This document shows, in pieces, positions 46,678 through 54,231 of a stretch of DNA of 58,225 bases (the stretch's first letter is position 1; each line of letters starts with the position of its first letter). This stretch comes from Actinomycetota bacterium. GTDB lineage: Bacteria; Actinomycetota; Acidimicrobiia; Acidimicrobiales; AC-14. Below the pieces are notes generated by a model. It was not told the DNA's origin. It ran no database searches and was given only the letters and a program-made list of their open reading frames with translations. The stretch is from positions 1-58,225 of the forward strand of contig JBFMCT010000019.1 in the NCBI GenBank assembly GCA_040754375.1, written 5' to 3'. Both the position numbers and the translations under genes were made by a program.

Positions 46678-47921
46678 GGCGGGGCCAGCGAGGACACGGC
46701 CCGGGACTGGGCCTCGGCCAGGGCGGTGCGGGCGTCGGCCCGCTCCCTGAGGACGCGGGACAGGGCGTCGCCGAAGGCCTGGGACGCCTCGTGCAGCGCC
46801 CCCAGGATCGGGGGGTGAGCGGTGGCCAGCTGTTCGACGAAGACCCTGAGCTGGGGATCGGCGAAGTGAGGGTCGGACAGCACCCGGGGGCGGACCGGCA
46901 GGCGGCCTTCCTCCTTGGCGAACCGCAGGGCGTAGGGGTCGGACGTGAGCAGCAGCATGAACTCGAAGGCCAGCTCGCGGTTGGGCGAACCCTTGGGCAC
47001 CCACAGGCTGCTGCCGCCCATCGACGACCCGGCGGTGGCCCCGGTCAGGCCCCGGGGCATGAGGGCCACCCCGAAGTCGCCGTCGGGCACCTCCCTGGTC
47101 ACCCTGACCAGGTCCCACGAGCCGCTGGTGTACATGGCCACCTGGCCGGAGCGGAAGAGGGCGTAGGCGTCGGTGGAGCGGGCATCGGGCCCGAGGGGAC
47201 CGAAGGCCACGCCCGAGTCGATCAGCCTGCCCAGGTAGTCGAGCGTGCCCACCACGGCCGGGCTGTCGAAGGTGAACACCGGCGTCCCCCCGGGCTCGAC
47301 CCGGAGCAGGTCCCCGCCGTTGGCCCGTACCCAGCCGAACGTGACCCAGGTGTCGACCGGCACGACCAGCCCCCGCCGGGCCCCGTCGGGGCTCGTGAGC
47401 TGGCCGGCCAGGCGCTCGAAGTCCACGAACGACAGCGGCCCGGTGGGCGGGGACAGGCCCAGTTCCCGGAAGCGGGTGGTGTTGTAGAGCACGGCCATGG
47501 CGTTGCTGTCGAGGGGCACGCCGTAGCGGCGGCCGGCCCAGGTGACGTCGGCCACCGCGCCGGGCAAGAACTCGTCGGCCGTGAGGCCGTGGTGGTCCCA
47601 CAGGTCGTCGAGCGGTTCGGCCAGGTCCTGGCCGGCTCCCGTGTGAGCGTGGCCCTGGATCACGTCGGGCGGGGAGCCGCCGGCGATGCCGGCCCGGACG
47701 ACGTCGGCCATCCTGCCGATCGGGCCCCGGTCGATGTCCACCCGCACCCGCGGGTGGGTGCGCTCGAACTCCCGGACGGCGTCGGTGAAGGGGGCCGTTA
47801 CCCAGTCGTCGGTCATGACCACCCTGAGGACCGTCGTCGGTCCGGCCCGGGCCCCCGTCTCCCCGCCGCAGGCAGCCGAGACGGCGGCTGCCACAACCAG
47901 GACCGGCAGGAACCGCCTCAT
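46674..47921 (-). CDS. sugar-type ABC solute-binding lipoprotein, likely sensor partner of the kinase
   Basis: Family 1 (UgpB/MalE-like) extracellular binding protein. 415 residues: signal peptide MRRFLPVLVVAAAVSAACGG with lipidated Cys18, then VLRVVMTDDWVTAPFTDAVR, GRRYGVPLDSNAMAVLYNTT, DYLGRLIDSGVAFGPLGPDA, FRSGQVAMYTSGSWDLVRVT and SSMGGSSLWVPKGSPNRELA, all typical of the family. No permease or ATPase gene is adjacent; the gene is instead coupled by a 4-base overlap to a histidine kinase. It probably delivers ligand status to the kinase instead of a transporter. Ligand unknown. Confidence 0.88.
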   Translation of the reverse strand: MRRFLPVLVVAAAVSAACGGETGARAGPTTVLRVVMTDDWVTAPFTDAVREFERTHPRVRVDIDRGPIGRMADVVRAGIAGGSPPDVIQGHAHTGAGQDLAEPLDDLWDHHGLTADEFLPGAVADVTWAGRRYGVPLDSNAMAVLYNTTRFRELGLSPPTGPLSFVDFERLAGQLTSPDGARRGLVVPVDTWVTFGWVRANGGDLLRVEPGGTPVFTFDSPAVVGTLDYLGRLIDSGVAFGPLGPDARSTDAYALFRSGQVAMYTSGSWDLVRVTREVPDGDFGVALMPRGLTGATAGSSMGGSSLWVPKGSPNRELAFEFMLLLTSDPYALRFAKEEGRLPVRPRVLSDPHFADPQLRVFVEQLATAHPPILGALHEASQAFGDALSRVLRERADARTALAEAQSRAVSSLAPP

Positions 47922-47930
47922 CGGCCGTAC

Positions 47931-47936
47931 ATAGTA
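47931..47936 (-). promoter_or_regulatory. candidate -10 box of the binding protein-kinase operon
   Basis: TACTAT on the minus strand, 9 bases before ATG 47921; leaderless-type spacing. Confidence 0.42.
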
Positions 47937-47986
47937 CGAGCGGTCGACGCCGGCTGCCCAGCCCTAACCTCCCGGCCGTATGGGGG

Positions 47987-48532
47987 TCAGTGGCTGAGCC
48001 TGAGCTCCAGGTCCTCGAGGCGCTCGACCAGGGCGCCCGGTTCGGTGCCGAACATCCCGGCGATGGCCCGGATGTCGTCGCGCCGGATGGTCAGCATCCG
48101 CCCGTTGAAGTCCTGGCGCATGACCTGGATGCTGTTCAGGTACTGGCGGACCATCTCCAGCTCGGGGTCTTCGACGTCGCGGAAGCGAGCGAGGTCGAAG
48201 GTGATCTTCTCGCTGGCCCCGCTCCGCGCCCGGCCGCCGCCGTCGCCCTGGGGAGAGGCCAGGGCACGGTCGAGCTCGCCGGTGGGCGGCAGCAACTGGT
48301 CGACGGGGACGCTGTAGTAGCTGGCCAACCGCTGGAGGCGGGGCACCGAGATTATGCGCTCGCCCCGCTCGTAGGCGCCCAGGACCGACGCCTTGAACTC
48401 GTGGCCGGACGCGGCCTCCACGTCCTGGAGTGAAAGGCCCTTCTGACGCCGGATCCCCCGCAACCGCTGGCCCACCTTCTGGGCATACGTCTGCAGGGGG
48501 CTGGGGGTTACGCCCCCACCTTCATCGCTCAC
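47987..48532 (-). CDS. BldD-like transcription regulator with c-di-GMP-type signature
   Basis: 181 residues. N-terminal XRE helix-turn-helix (KVGQRLRGIRRQKGLSLQDV, ASVLGAYERGERIISVPRLQ, RLASYYSVPVDQLLPP) with the spacing of BldD, a linker, and a C-terminal domain. The latter contains RQD (139-141), eight residues, then RRDD (150-153), close to the RxD-x8-RxxD signature through which BldD binds a c-di-GMP tetramer. It is therefore predicted to be a c-di-GMP-responsive repressor. GTG 48532 has AGGGG 6 bases upstream. In streptomycetes BldD controls development; the target genes here are unknown. Confidence 0.85.
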   Translation of the reverse strand: MSDEGGGVTPSPLQTYAQKVGQRLRGIRRQKGLSLQDVEAASGHEFKASVLGAYERGERIISVPRLQRLASYYSVPVDQLLPPTGELDRALASPQGDGGGRARSGASEKITFDLARFRDVEDPELEMVRQYLNSIQVMRQDFNGRMLTIRRDDIRAIAGMFGTEPGALVERLEDLELRLSH

Positions 48533-48634
48533 CCAGTCCCCTTTTTTGTGCCTTCTACAGACTACCGCCGCGGTGAGGGCCGCGACAACGACGGAAAGTG
48601 ACGAAATGGGGGTTTCTTAGCCGGGCCCGGACGC

Positions 48635-49378
48635 TCAGGGGGGCCCGCCGGCCCCACCGGTGGGGGAGACGAGGCCGGCCCGCAGCCCACACAGCAGGGC
48701 CCCGGCGGCCAGGGCGGCCGTCTCGGCCCGCAGCACGTGCGGCCCGAGGCCCACCCGACCTAGGCCGCGGCCGGCCGCCAGGTCCAACTCGGCCGCCGAC
48801 CACCCCCCTTCGGGGCCTATGAGGACGGCGCTGGCCCCCGCCGGGAGCGGGGGGCCCCCGGGTACCGCGATCAGCGGGGGCGGTGCCCCGGCGGCCACCG
48901 CCGCGAAGGTGGACACTTCGTCCACGACCGGCAGCCACACCCGCCTCGACTGCGCGGCCGCCTCCCGGGCGATGCGCCGCCACCGTTCTACGGCCGCCTC
49001 GGCCCGCCGGTTGTCCCAGCGCACGACCGATCGCTCGGCCGCGAAGGCCACGATGCGGTCGACGCCTAGTTCGCACAGCTTCTGCACGGCCCACTCCGGG
49101 CGCTCGCCCTTGGTCAGGGCGAAGGCCACGGTGACCGCGGGCGCGGGCCGGGCCACGGTGAGGACCTCGCCGTCGAGGGCCAGACCGGGCCCGGGGCCGA
49201 ACCGGCACGGCCGCCAGCGCCCGGCCCCGTCCGAGGCGGCCACCAGGTCACCGGGGTGCAGGCGCAGGACCCGGCGCAGGTGGTGGTCGTCGGCGGCCGA
49301 CAGCCGGGGGCCGTCGAGGTCCTCCACGAAAACGAGGGCCCGGGCATCGGTGGCCGGCCCCGGCCCCGGCGCCGGCAC
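48635..49378 (-). CDS. rsmE: 16S rRNA (uracil1498-N3)-methyltransferase
   Basis: SPOUT methyltransferase that modifies U1498 of 16S rRNA. 247 residues: an N-terminal PUA-like part (DDHHLRRVLRLHPGDLVAAS), then ALTKGERPEWAVQKLCELGV, WRRIAREAAAQSRRVWLPVV, VLIGPEGGWSAAEL and LGPHVLRAETAALAAG forming the SAM-binding knot. GTG 49378 lies 6 bases after the dnaJ stop, so hrcA-dnaJ-rsmE form one operon, a widespread arrangement. Confidence 0.95.
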   Translation of the reverse strand: MPAPGPGPATDARALVFVEDLDGPRLSAADDHHLRRVLRLHPGDLVAASDGAGRWRPCRFGPGPGLALDGEVLTVARPAPAVTVAFALTKGERPEWAVQKLCELGVDRIVAFAAERSVVRWDNRRAEAAVERWRRIAREAAAQSRRVWLPVVDEVSTFAAVAAGAPPPLIAVPGGPPLPAGASAVLIGPEGGWSAAELDLAAGRGLGRVGLGPHVLRAETAALAAGALLCGLRAGLVSPTGGAGGPP

Positions 49379-49384
49379 GAGCGG

Positions 49385-50530
49385 CTACTTGAAGGCCGAG
49401 CGGATCTTGTCGAAGAAGCCGGTGCCAGCAGGGGCAACTTCTTCGCCCCGCTCGGCGGCCAGCAGGCGCAGGAGGTTGTCCTGCTCCTTGCTGAGCTTGT
49501 CGGGCGTCTCCACCGTGACCTGCACGAGCAGGTCGCCCCGGCCCCGGCCGTCGACATGGGGCACACCCCGGCCCCGGAGGTGGAAGACCCGCCCGGTCTG
49601 GGTGCCCCTGGGTATCACCAGGTCCTCGGTGCCGTCGAGGGTCTCGAAGCGCAGGTGGGCGCCCAGGGCGGCCTGGGTCATGGGCACGGTCAGGTTGTGC
49701 ACGAGGTCGGCGCCTTGGCGGGTGAACCGGTCGTCGGGCCGGACCCGCAGGTGGACGTAGAGGTCGCCCCGGGGACCGCCTCGGGGCCCGGCCCCGCCCC
49801 GGCCCGGGACCCGAAGCACGTTGCCGTGGTCGACCCCGGCCGGGACCTCGACGGGGTAGACCTGCTCGGCCGTGCGCCGTCCCTCTCCCCGGCAGTCGGC
49901 GCAGGGGTCGGCGACGACCTCGCCCAGGCCCGAGCACCGGTTGCAGCGGGTGGTCGTCATCATCTGGCCCAGGATCGACTGGCGCACCTGGCGCACCTGG
50001 CCCGTCCCGCTGCATGTGGGGCATGTCTCGGGCCGGGTGCCCGGCTTGGCCCCGGTGGCCTCACACGTCTCGCAGGGCAGGGCGACGCGGGCCTTGACCT
50101 CCCGGGTGCCGCCGAACACGGCGTCTCGGAACCCGAGCTCCAGGGCGACTTCGATGTCGGGCCCGGGAGTGGGCCCTGCCCGCCGCCGGCCCCCCCCGCC
50201 GCCCCCACCGAAGGGGTTGCCGCCGAAGACGGTCTCGAAGAGGTCGCCGAGGTTGGCCGCGAACGAGTCGGCGCCGAACCCGCCCGCGCCCCCGCCGCCC
50301 CCGCCCGCCCCGCGGACGGCCTCGGGCCCGAACATGTCATAGCGCCGGCGCCGCTCGGGGTCGCGCAGGGTCTCGTAGGCGACGGTCACCTTCTTGAAGC
50401 GTTCCTCGGCCTCGGGGTCGCTGTTGGTGTCAGGGTGCAGCTCGCGGGCCAGGCGCCGGTAGGCGCGCTTGAGCTCGTCCTCGGTGGCGGTGCGGCCCAC
50501 CCCCAGCAGGCCGTAGAAGTCGTCGTCCAC
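49385..50530 (-). CDS. dnaJ: chaperone DnaJ
   Basis: Hsp40 co-chaperone that delivers clients to DnaK and stimulates its ATPase. 381 residues. J domain with HPD (RRLARELHPDTNSDPEAEER), Gly-rich region (~75-120), four zinc-finger repeats (CETCEATG, CPTCSGTG, CNRCSGLG, CADCRGEG) and the C-terminal substrate-binding domains (VPHVDGRGRGDLLVQVTVET). One Cys repeat is slightly altered (ATGAKPG in place of GTGxxPG), but all eight cysteines are kept. It lies 9 bases after hrcA. Confidence 0.96.
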   Translation of the reverse strand: MDDDFYGLLGVGRTATEDELKRAYRRLARELHPDTNSDPEAEERFKKVTVAYETLRDPERRRRYDMFGPEAVRGAGGGGGGAGGFGADSFAANLGDLFETVFGGNPFGGGGGGGRRRAGPTPGPDIEVALELGFRDAVFGGTREVKARVALPCETCEATGAKPGTRPETCPTCSGTGQVRQVRQSILGQMMTTTRCNRCSGLGEVVADPCADCRGEGRRTAEQVYPVEVPAGVDHGNVLRVPGRGGAGPRGGPRGDLYVHLRVRPDDRFTRQGADLVHNLTVPMTQAALGAHLRFETLDGTEDLVIPRGTQTGRVFHLRGRGVPHVDGRGRGDLLVQVTVETPDKLSKEQDNLLRLLAAERGEEVAPAGTGFFDKIRSAFK

Positions 50531-50539
50531 GGGGTGCGG

Positions 50540-51544
50540 TCAGCCCTCGCGCAGGGCCTTGCCGAGGCGCTGGCTGACGACCCCCACGGCCGCCATGGCC
50601 TGGGGGTAGTTCATACGGGTGGGCCCGAGCACCCCGATGGTGCCCACGGTGGTGCCGTCGACCTCGTAGGGGGCGACGACGATCGAGCACTGGGCCAGCG
50701 GTTCGACCCCGTGCTCGGTGCCGATGGACACCGTGAGGCCGTCGTCGTGGATGGCCTCGCGCAGCAGGGTGACGAGCAGGTACTGCTGCTCGAGCATGGC
50801 CAAGACCCGGCGGACGGTGTCGATGGCGTCGAACGTGCTGGCCATCTGGGCCGCGCCACCCACGAACAGCTGCTCACCCCCACCCGCGCCCGAGACCGTA
50901 CGCCCCAGGGCGGCGTGGGCCAGAGCGGCAGCCCGGTCGGTCACGTCGTCGCCTGTGGGCGGGATGGTCACCTCGGCTTCGAGGGGATGGCCCCCGAGGT
51001 GGGCGGCCAGGTGGGCGCCGGCCACCGCTAGGCGGTCGTCGCCTGTGCGCGAGCCGATGTCGAGGACGGCCTTTTTCACCGAACCGTCGGACAGGACGGC
51101 CACGACCAGCGCCACATGGGCGCCGAGGCTCACGATCTGGACCGACCGTACGGTGGCCGCCTCGCGTTGGGGGGCGACCACGACCGCCGCGTAGTTCGTG
51201 AGGTCGGAGAGCAACCGGGTGGTGTCGTCGAGCATCTTCTCGATCTCACCGTGGGCACGGGCGAAGAAGTCCTTGACCTGCTGGCGCTGCGTCGACGGCA
51301 AGGCAGGTGTGAGGTGGTCGACGAAGAACCGGTAGCCCTTGTCGGTCGGGACCCGCCCAGCGCTGGTGTGGGGATGGTCGAGGAAGCCGTCGCGCTCGAG
51401 AACCGACAGCTCGTTGCGGACGGTCGCGGTCGAAACGGGCAGGCTGGTCGCCCTCACGACCGAGGCCGAGCCCACTGGCTGCGCCGTCTGGATGTACTCC
51501 TCGACGACCGCCTTGAGGATGGCGGCCTTGCGTTCGTCCAGCAT
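50540..51544 (-). CDS. hrcA: heat-inducible transcription repressor HrcA
   Basis: Represses heat-shock operons by binding CIRCE elements. 334 residues. MLDERKAAILKAVVEEYIQT, AQPVGSASVVRATSLPVSTA and TVRNELSVLERDGFLDHPHT with SAGRVPTDKGYRFFVD form the winged helix; the C-terminal GAF-like domain follows. ATG 51544 gives the standard start; a TATCAT box lies 11 bases upstream. No CIRCE repeat (TTAGCACTC-n9-GAGTGCTAA) is seen before hrcA or elsewhere in the window. Confidence 0.96.
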   Translation of the reverse strand: MLDERKAAILKAVVEEYIQTAQPVGSASVVRATSLPVSTATVRNELSVLERDGFLDHPHTSAGRVPTDKGYRFFVDHLTPALPSTQRQQVKDFFARAHGEIEKMLDDTTRLLSDLTNYAAVVVAPQREAATVRSVQIVSLGAHVALVVAVLSDGSVKKAVLDIGSRTGDDRLAVAGAHLAAHLGGHPLEAEVTIPPTGDDVTDRAAALAHAALGRTVSGAGGGEQLFVGGAAQMASTFDAIDTVRRVLAMLEQQYLLVTLLREAIHDDGLTVSIGTEHGVEPLAQCSIVVAPYEVDGTTVGTIGVLGPTRMNYPQAMAAVGVVSQRLGKALREG

Positions 51545-51555
51545 CGTGGCACCCG

Positions 51556-51561
51556 ATGATA
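51556..51561 (-). promoter_or_regulatory. candidate -10 box of hrcA-dnaJ-rsmE
   Basis: TATCAT on the minus strand, 11 bases before ATG 51544. No clear -35. Confidence 0.4.
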
Positions 51562-51646
51562 CCGACTGGCGGGCACCAACCCCGGTGGCCGCGGGCCGGC
51601 CCGGTAAGGTACGCCCCTCGCCGAGACGTCCGCCAGGAGGCGCACA

Positions 51647-51910
51647 GTGGCCGCCAAGTTCGAGTATTGGACCGCCGTTTTCGGTGTTGGCCTCGAGGGG
51701 TTCTCCGACTACGACCACGACGAGCTCAACGCCATCGCGGCCGAAGGGTGGGAGCCGGTGAACATGACGGCTATCCACAACGGGTTCGCGACCGTCGTGC
51801 TGTTCCGCCGGGAGGTGGCTCCCGCGCCCCGGACGGCCAAGGCGGCCGCCGGCAAGGCGGCGGCGAGCAAGGCGGCGGCGAGCAAGGCGGCGGCCAAGAA
51901 GGCCCGCTGA
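51647..51910 (+). CDS. small DUF4177-like protein with Lys/Ala tail
   Basis: 87 residues. The first ~55 residues (KFEYWTAVFGVGLEGFSDYD, HDELNAIAAEGWEPVNMTAI, HNGFATVVLFRREV) match the DUF4177 pattern, in which a short strand is followed by L-N-x-x-x-x-E-GWE and a final hydrophobic strand with FRR. A KAAASKAAASKAAAKKA tail follows, similar in style to the basic protein at 2074-2604. Role unknown. AGGAGG at 51635-51640 supports GTG 51647. Confidence 0.82.
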   Translation: MAAKFEYWTAVFGVGLEGFSDYDHDELNAIAAEGWEPVNMTAIHNGFATVVLFRREVAPAPRTAKAAAGKAAASKAAASKAAAKKAR

Positions 51911-51918
51911 CTGGGGCC

Positions 51919-52608
51919 GTGGCCCCGGCGCGGCTGCGAGTGGCCGGCCTGCGGGTGGTCTACCGGTCGGCCGTGGCTCTCGAAGGGCTCGATCTCGCTC
52001 TCGGGGCCGGCCAGGTGCTGACCGTGACTGGTCCCAACGGGGCCGGCAAGTCCTCGCTGCTGCGGGCCGTGTCCGGGCTGCTGGGCTTGGCCGGCGGCCG
52101 GGTGGTGGGTGGCTCGGCCGAGGTGGACGGCGTTGCCATCGACCCCGACGACCCGGCGGCGGCCGTCAGGCGGGGTGTCGGCCACGCCCTGGAGGGACGG
52201 CGGGTGTTCCGCGACCTGTCGGTGGGGGACAACCTGGCGGCCGGGGGGTTCGTGCTGACCGCGGGCCGGGCGGCCCAGCGGGTGGGCTGGGCGTTGGACC
52301 GGTTCCCGGCCCTGGCCGCCCGGTGTTCGACTCCCGCCGGACACCTCTCGGGCGGCGAGCAGCAGCTCCTGGTCATCGCCCGGGCCATGGTGGCCGAGCC
52401 CCGCCTGCTCCTTCTCGACGAACCCACCGTCGGCCTGGCCGACGCCTCGGTGGAGCTGGTGGCCGCGGCCGTCGCCGAGGTGGCGGCCGCCGGGGGCGCG
52501 GTGGTGGTGGCCGAACAGGAGCTCCGCCTGATGCCGTCCTCGGACGTGGTGCGTCTCGACCGGGGCCGCCGGGCCGGGGTCCCGGCCCCGGCCCCGGCCC
52601 CGGCATGA
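51919..52608 (+). CDS. livF: branched-chain amino-acid-type ABC transporter ATPase LivF
   Basis: Cytoplasmic ATPase of a HAAT-family importer. 229 residues: Walker A VTGPNGAGKSSLLRAVSGL, Q-loop region GVGHALEGRRVFRDLSVGDN (LivF-type EGRRxF), signature LSGGEQQLLVIARAMV, Walker B LLLLDEPTVGLA. It ends in an Ala-Pro repeat. GTG 51919 is the most likely start, 8 bases after the previous stop; CTG 51911 is an alternative. It is first of five genes in the order livF-G-H-M-K. Confidence 0.92.
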   Translation: MAPARLRVAGLRVVYRSAVALEGLDLALGAGQVLTVTGPNGAGKSSLLRAVSGLLGLAGGRVVGGSAEVDGVAIDPDDPAAAVRRGVGHALEGRRVFRDLSVGDNLAAGGFVLTAGRAAQRVGWALDRFPALAARCSTPAGHLSGGEQQLLVIARAMVAEPRLLLLDEPTVGLADASVELVAAAVAEVAAAGGAVVVAEQELRLMPSSDVVRLDRGRRAGVPAPAPAPA

Positions 52609-52615
52609 TCGGGCT

Positions 52616-52634
52616 CCCCACACCGGTTGTGGGG
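52616..52634 (+). promoter_or_regulatory. hairpin covering the livG ribosome-binding region
   Basis: CCCCACA (52616-52622) pairs with TGTGGGG (52628-52634), 5-base loop. The 3' arm contains the only G-rich stretch before GTG 52637, so pairing would hide the livG ribosome-binding site. It could also act as a weak terminator after livF. Confidence 0.42.
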
Positions 52635-52636
52635 AC

Positions 52637-53362
52637 GTGAGCGCGCCTGGGCCGTTGCTGGCCGTCGAGGGGCTGGTGCGGCGGTTCGGGGGGGTGGCCG
52701 CTCTCGACGGGGCCAGCTTCTCGGTGGGGGCGGGTGAGCGGGTCGCCCTGGTGGGGCCCAACGGGGCCGGCAAGACCACCGTGCTCAACTGCATCAGCGG
52801 CGACGAGCGTCCCGACGCCGGCCGGGTGGTGCTGGCCGGGCGGGACCTGGCCGGGCTGGGGCCGGCCCCGCGGGTTGCCCTCGGGGTGTCGCGCTCCCTC
52901 CAGGGCCTGGGCCTGGTCGAGGGCCTGGACGTGACCGCCAACCTCCTGCTCGGGCGCCACCACCTCATGAGGTCGGGGCTGGTGGCCGGCGCCCTGCGCC
53001 TGCGCAGTGCCCGGGCCGAGGAGTCAACCCACCGGGAACGTTGCCAGCAGGTGGCCCGGACGCTCGGTCTCGAACCGCGGGCCCCCGTCCGGTCCCTCGA
53101 TGCCGGGGCGCGCAAGCGGCTGGAGCTGGGCCGGGTGCTGGCCGGCGACGCCGTGCTGTTGCTGCTGGACGAGCCCTTCGCCGGGGCCGGGCCGGGCGAC
53201 GTCGAGCTGATGGTGGCTGCCATCGAGGCGGCCACCGGCCCGGGACGGGCAGCCGCGGTGGTCGTCGACCACGCCTTGGGCACCGTCTCGGCCCTGGCCG
53301 ACCGGTTGGTGACCCTCGACGGGGGCCGGACCGGACTGCAGGGCAGCGAGTTGGCCCGGTGA
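52637..53362 (+). CDS. livG: branched-chain amino-acid-type ABC transporter ATPase LivG
   Basis: 241 residues. Walker A LVGPNGAGKTTVLNCISGDE, Q-loop region GVSRSLQGLGLVEGLDVTAN, Walker B VLLLLDEPFAGAGPGD and an H-loop VVVDHALGTVSALADRL are in order. The signature motif is aberrant: LDAGARKRLELGRVLAG where LivG normally has LSYGQQRRLEIARAL-like sequence, so the Ser and Gln that contact ATP are replaced. This may lower activity of that site. The stop overlaps the livH start. Confidence 0.9.
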   Translation: MSAPGPLLAVEGLVRRFGGVAALDGASFSVGAGERVALVGPNGAGKTTVLNCISGDERPDAGRVVLAGRDLAGLGPAPRVALGVSRSLQGLGLVEGLDVTANLLLGRHHLMRSGLVAGALRLRSARAEESTHRERCQQVARTLGLEPRAPVRSLDAGARKRLELGRVLAGDAVLLLLDEPFAGAGPGDVELMVAAIEAATGPGRAAAVVVDHALGTVSALADRLVTLDGGRTGLQGSELAR

Positions 53363-54231
53363 CCGATCTCGCCCAGTTCGTGGTCAAGGGGGTGGCCCTG
53401 GGTGGGGTGTACGCCCTGGTGGCCCTGGGCTTCGTGGTCGTGTTCAAGGCCACCGGGGTGGTGAACTTCGCCCAGGGTTCGTTGCTGGCCGTGGGCGCCT
53501 ACCTCACCTACACGACCTCGGTGTTGTGGGGCCTGCCTTTCCCGGTGGCGGTCGCCGCGGCCACCGCGGGTGCGGTCGTGCTGGCCCTGGCCGTCGAGCG
53601 GGTGGTGGTGCGGCCGCTGGCCGGCCAGCCCGCCATCTCGGTGGTGCTGGCCACGCTGGGGGTGGCCATAGTCGTCGAGCAGCTCATCACGGTGGTGTGG
53701 GGGTTCCGGCCCCACCACATCGGCGACCCTTGGGGGGCCGGCAGTGTGCGGTTCGCGGGGCTGGTCCTGTCGCAGGTCGACGTGGCCACGCTGGTGATCG
53801 TGGCCACCCTCGTCGGGGGCCTGTCGGCCTTCTTCCTCCGCACCCGGCTGGGCCTGGCCCTGCGGGCCGCGGCGGCCGATGCGGAGGCCGCGGCCGCCCT
53901 GGGGATCAGCCCCCGGCTGGTGTCGCGGGTGGCGTGGGCCATGGCCGCGGTGGTGGCCACCGTAGCCGGGGTACTGCTGGCCTCGGGCCCGGCCGCGGCT
54001 GTCCCCAACCTCGGCGAGCACGCCCTGCGGGCCTTCCCGGCCGTGCTGCTGGGGGGGTTCACGTCCCTGGCCGGGGCGCTGGCCGGAGGGGTGATCATCG
54101 GGGTCGTGGAGGTGCTGACCGCCGGCTACGCGCCCGGCCAGGAGCTGGTCGTCCCCTATCTCGTGATGCTGGCTGTGCTGCTGGCCCGTCCCGACGGCCT
54201 GTTCACCGCTCGTGAGGCCCGGCGCCTGTGA
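53359..54231 (+). CDS. livH: branched-chain amino-acid-type ABC permease LivH
   Basis: Inner-membrane permease. 290 residues with about eight helices; GGVYALVALGFVVVFKATGV with VNFAQGSLLAVGAYLTY and the EAA-like cytoplasmic loop RTRLGLALRAAAADAEAAAA followed by LGISPRLV are diagnostic of LivH. GTG 53359 overlaps the livG stop by 4 bases and its own stop overlaps livM. Confidence 0.94.
   Translation: MTDLAQFVVKGVALGGVYALVALGFVVVFKATGVVNFAQGSLLAVGAYLTYTTSVLWGLPFPVAVAAATAGAVVLALAVERVVVRPLAGQPAISVVLATLGVAIVVEQLITVVWGFRPHHIGDPWGAGSVRFAGLVLSQVDVATLVIVATLVGGLSAFFLRTRLGLALRAAAADAEAAAALGISPRLVSRVAWAMAAVVATVAGVLLASGPAAAVPNLGEHALRAFPAVLLGGFTSLAGALAGGVIIGVVEVLTAGYAPGQELVVPYLVMLAVLLARPDGLFTAREARRL

Noticed and set aside
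51545-51640. CIRCE element upstream of hrcA
   Set aside because: No 9-bp inverted repeat with the CIRCE consensus is present here.
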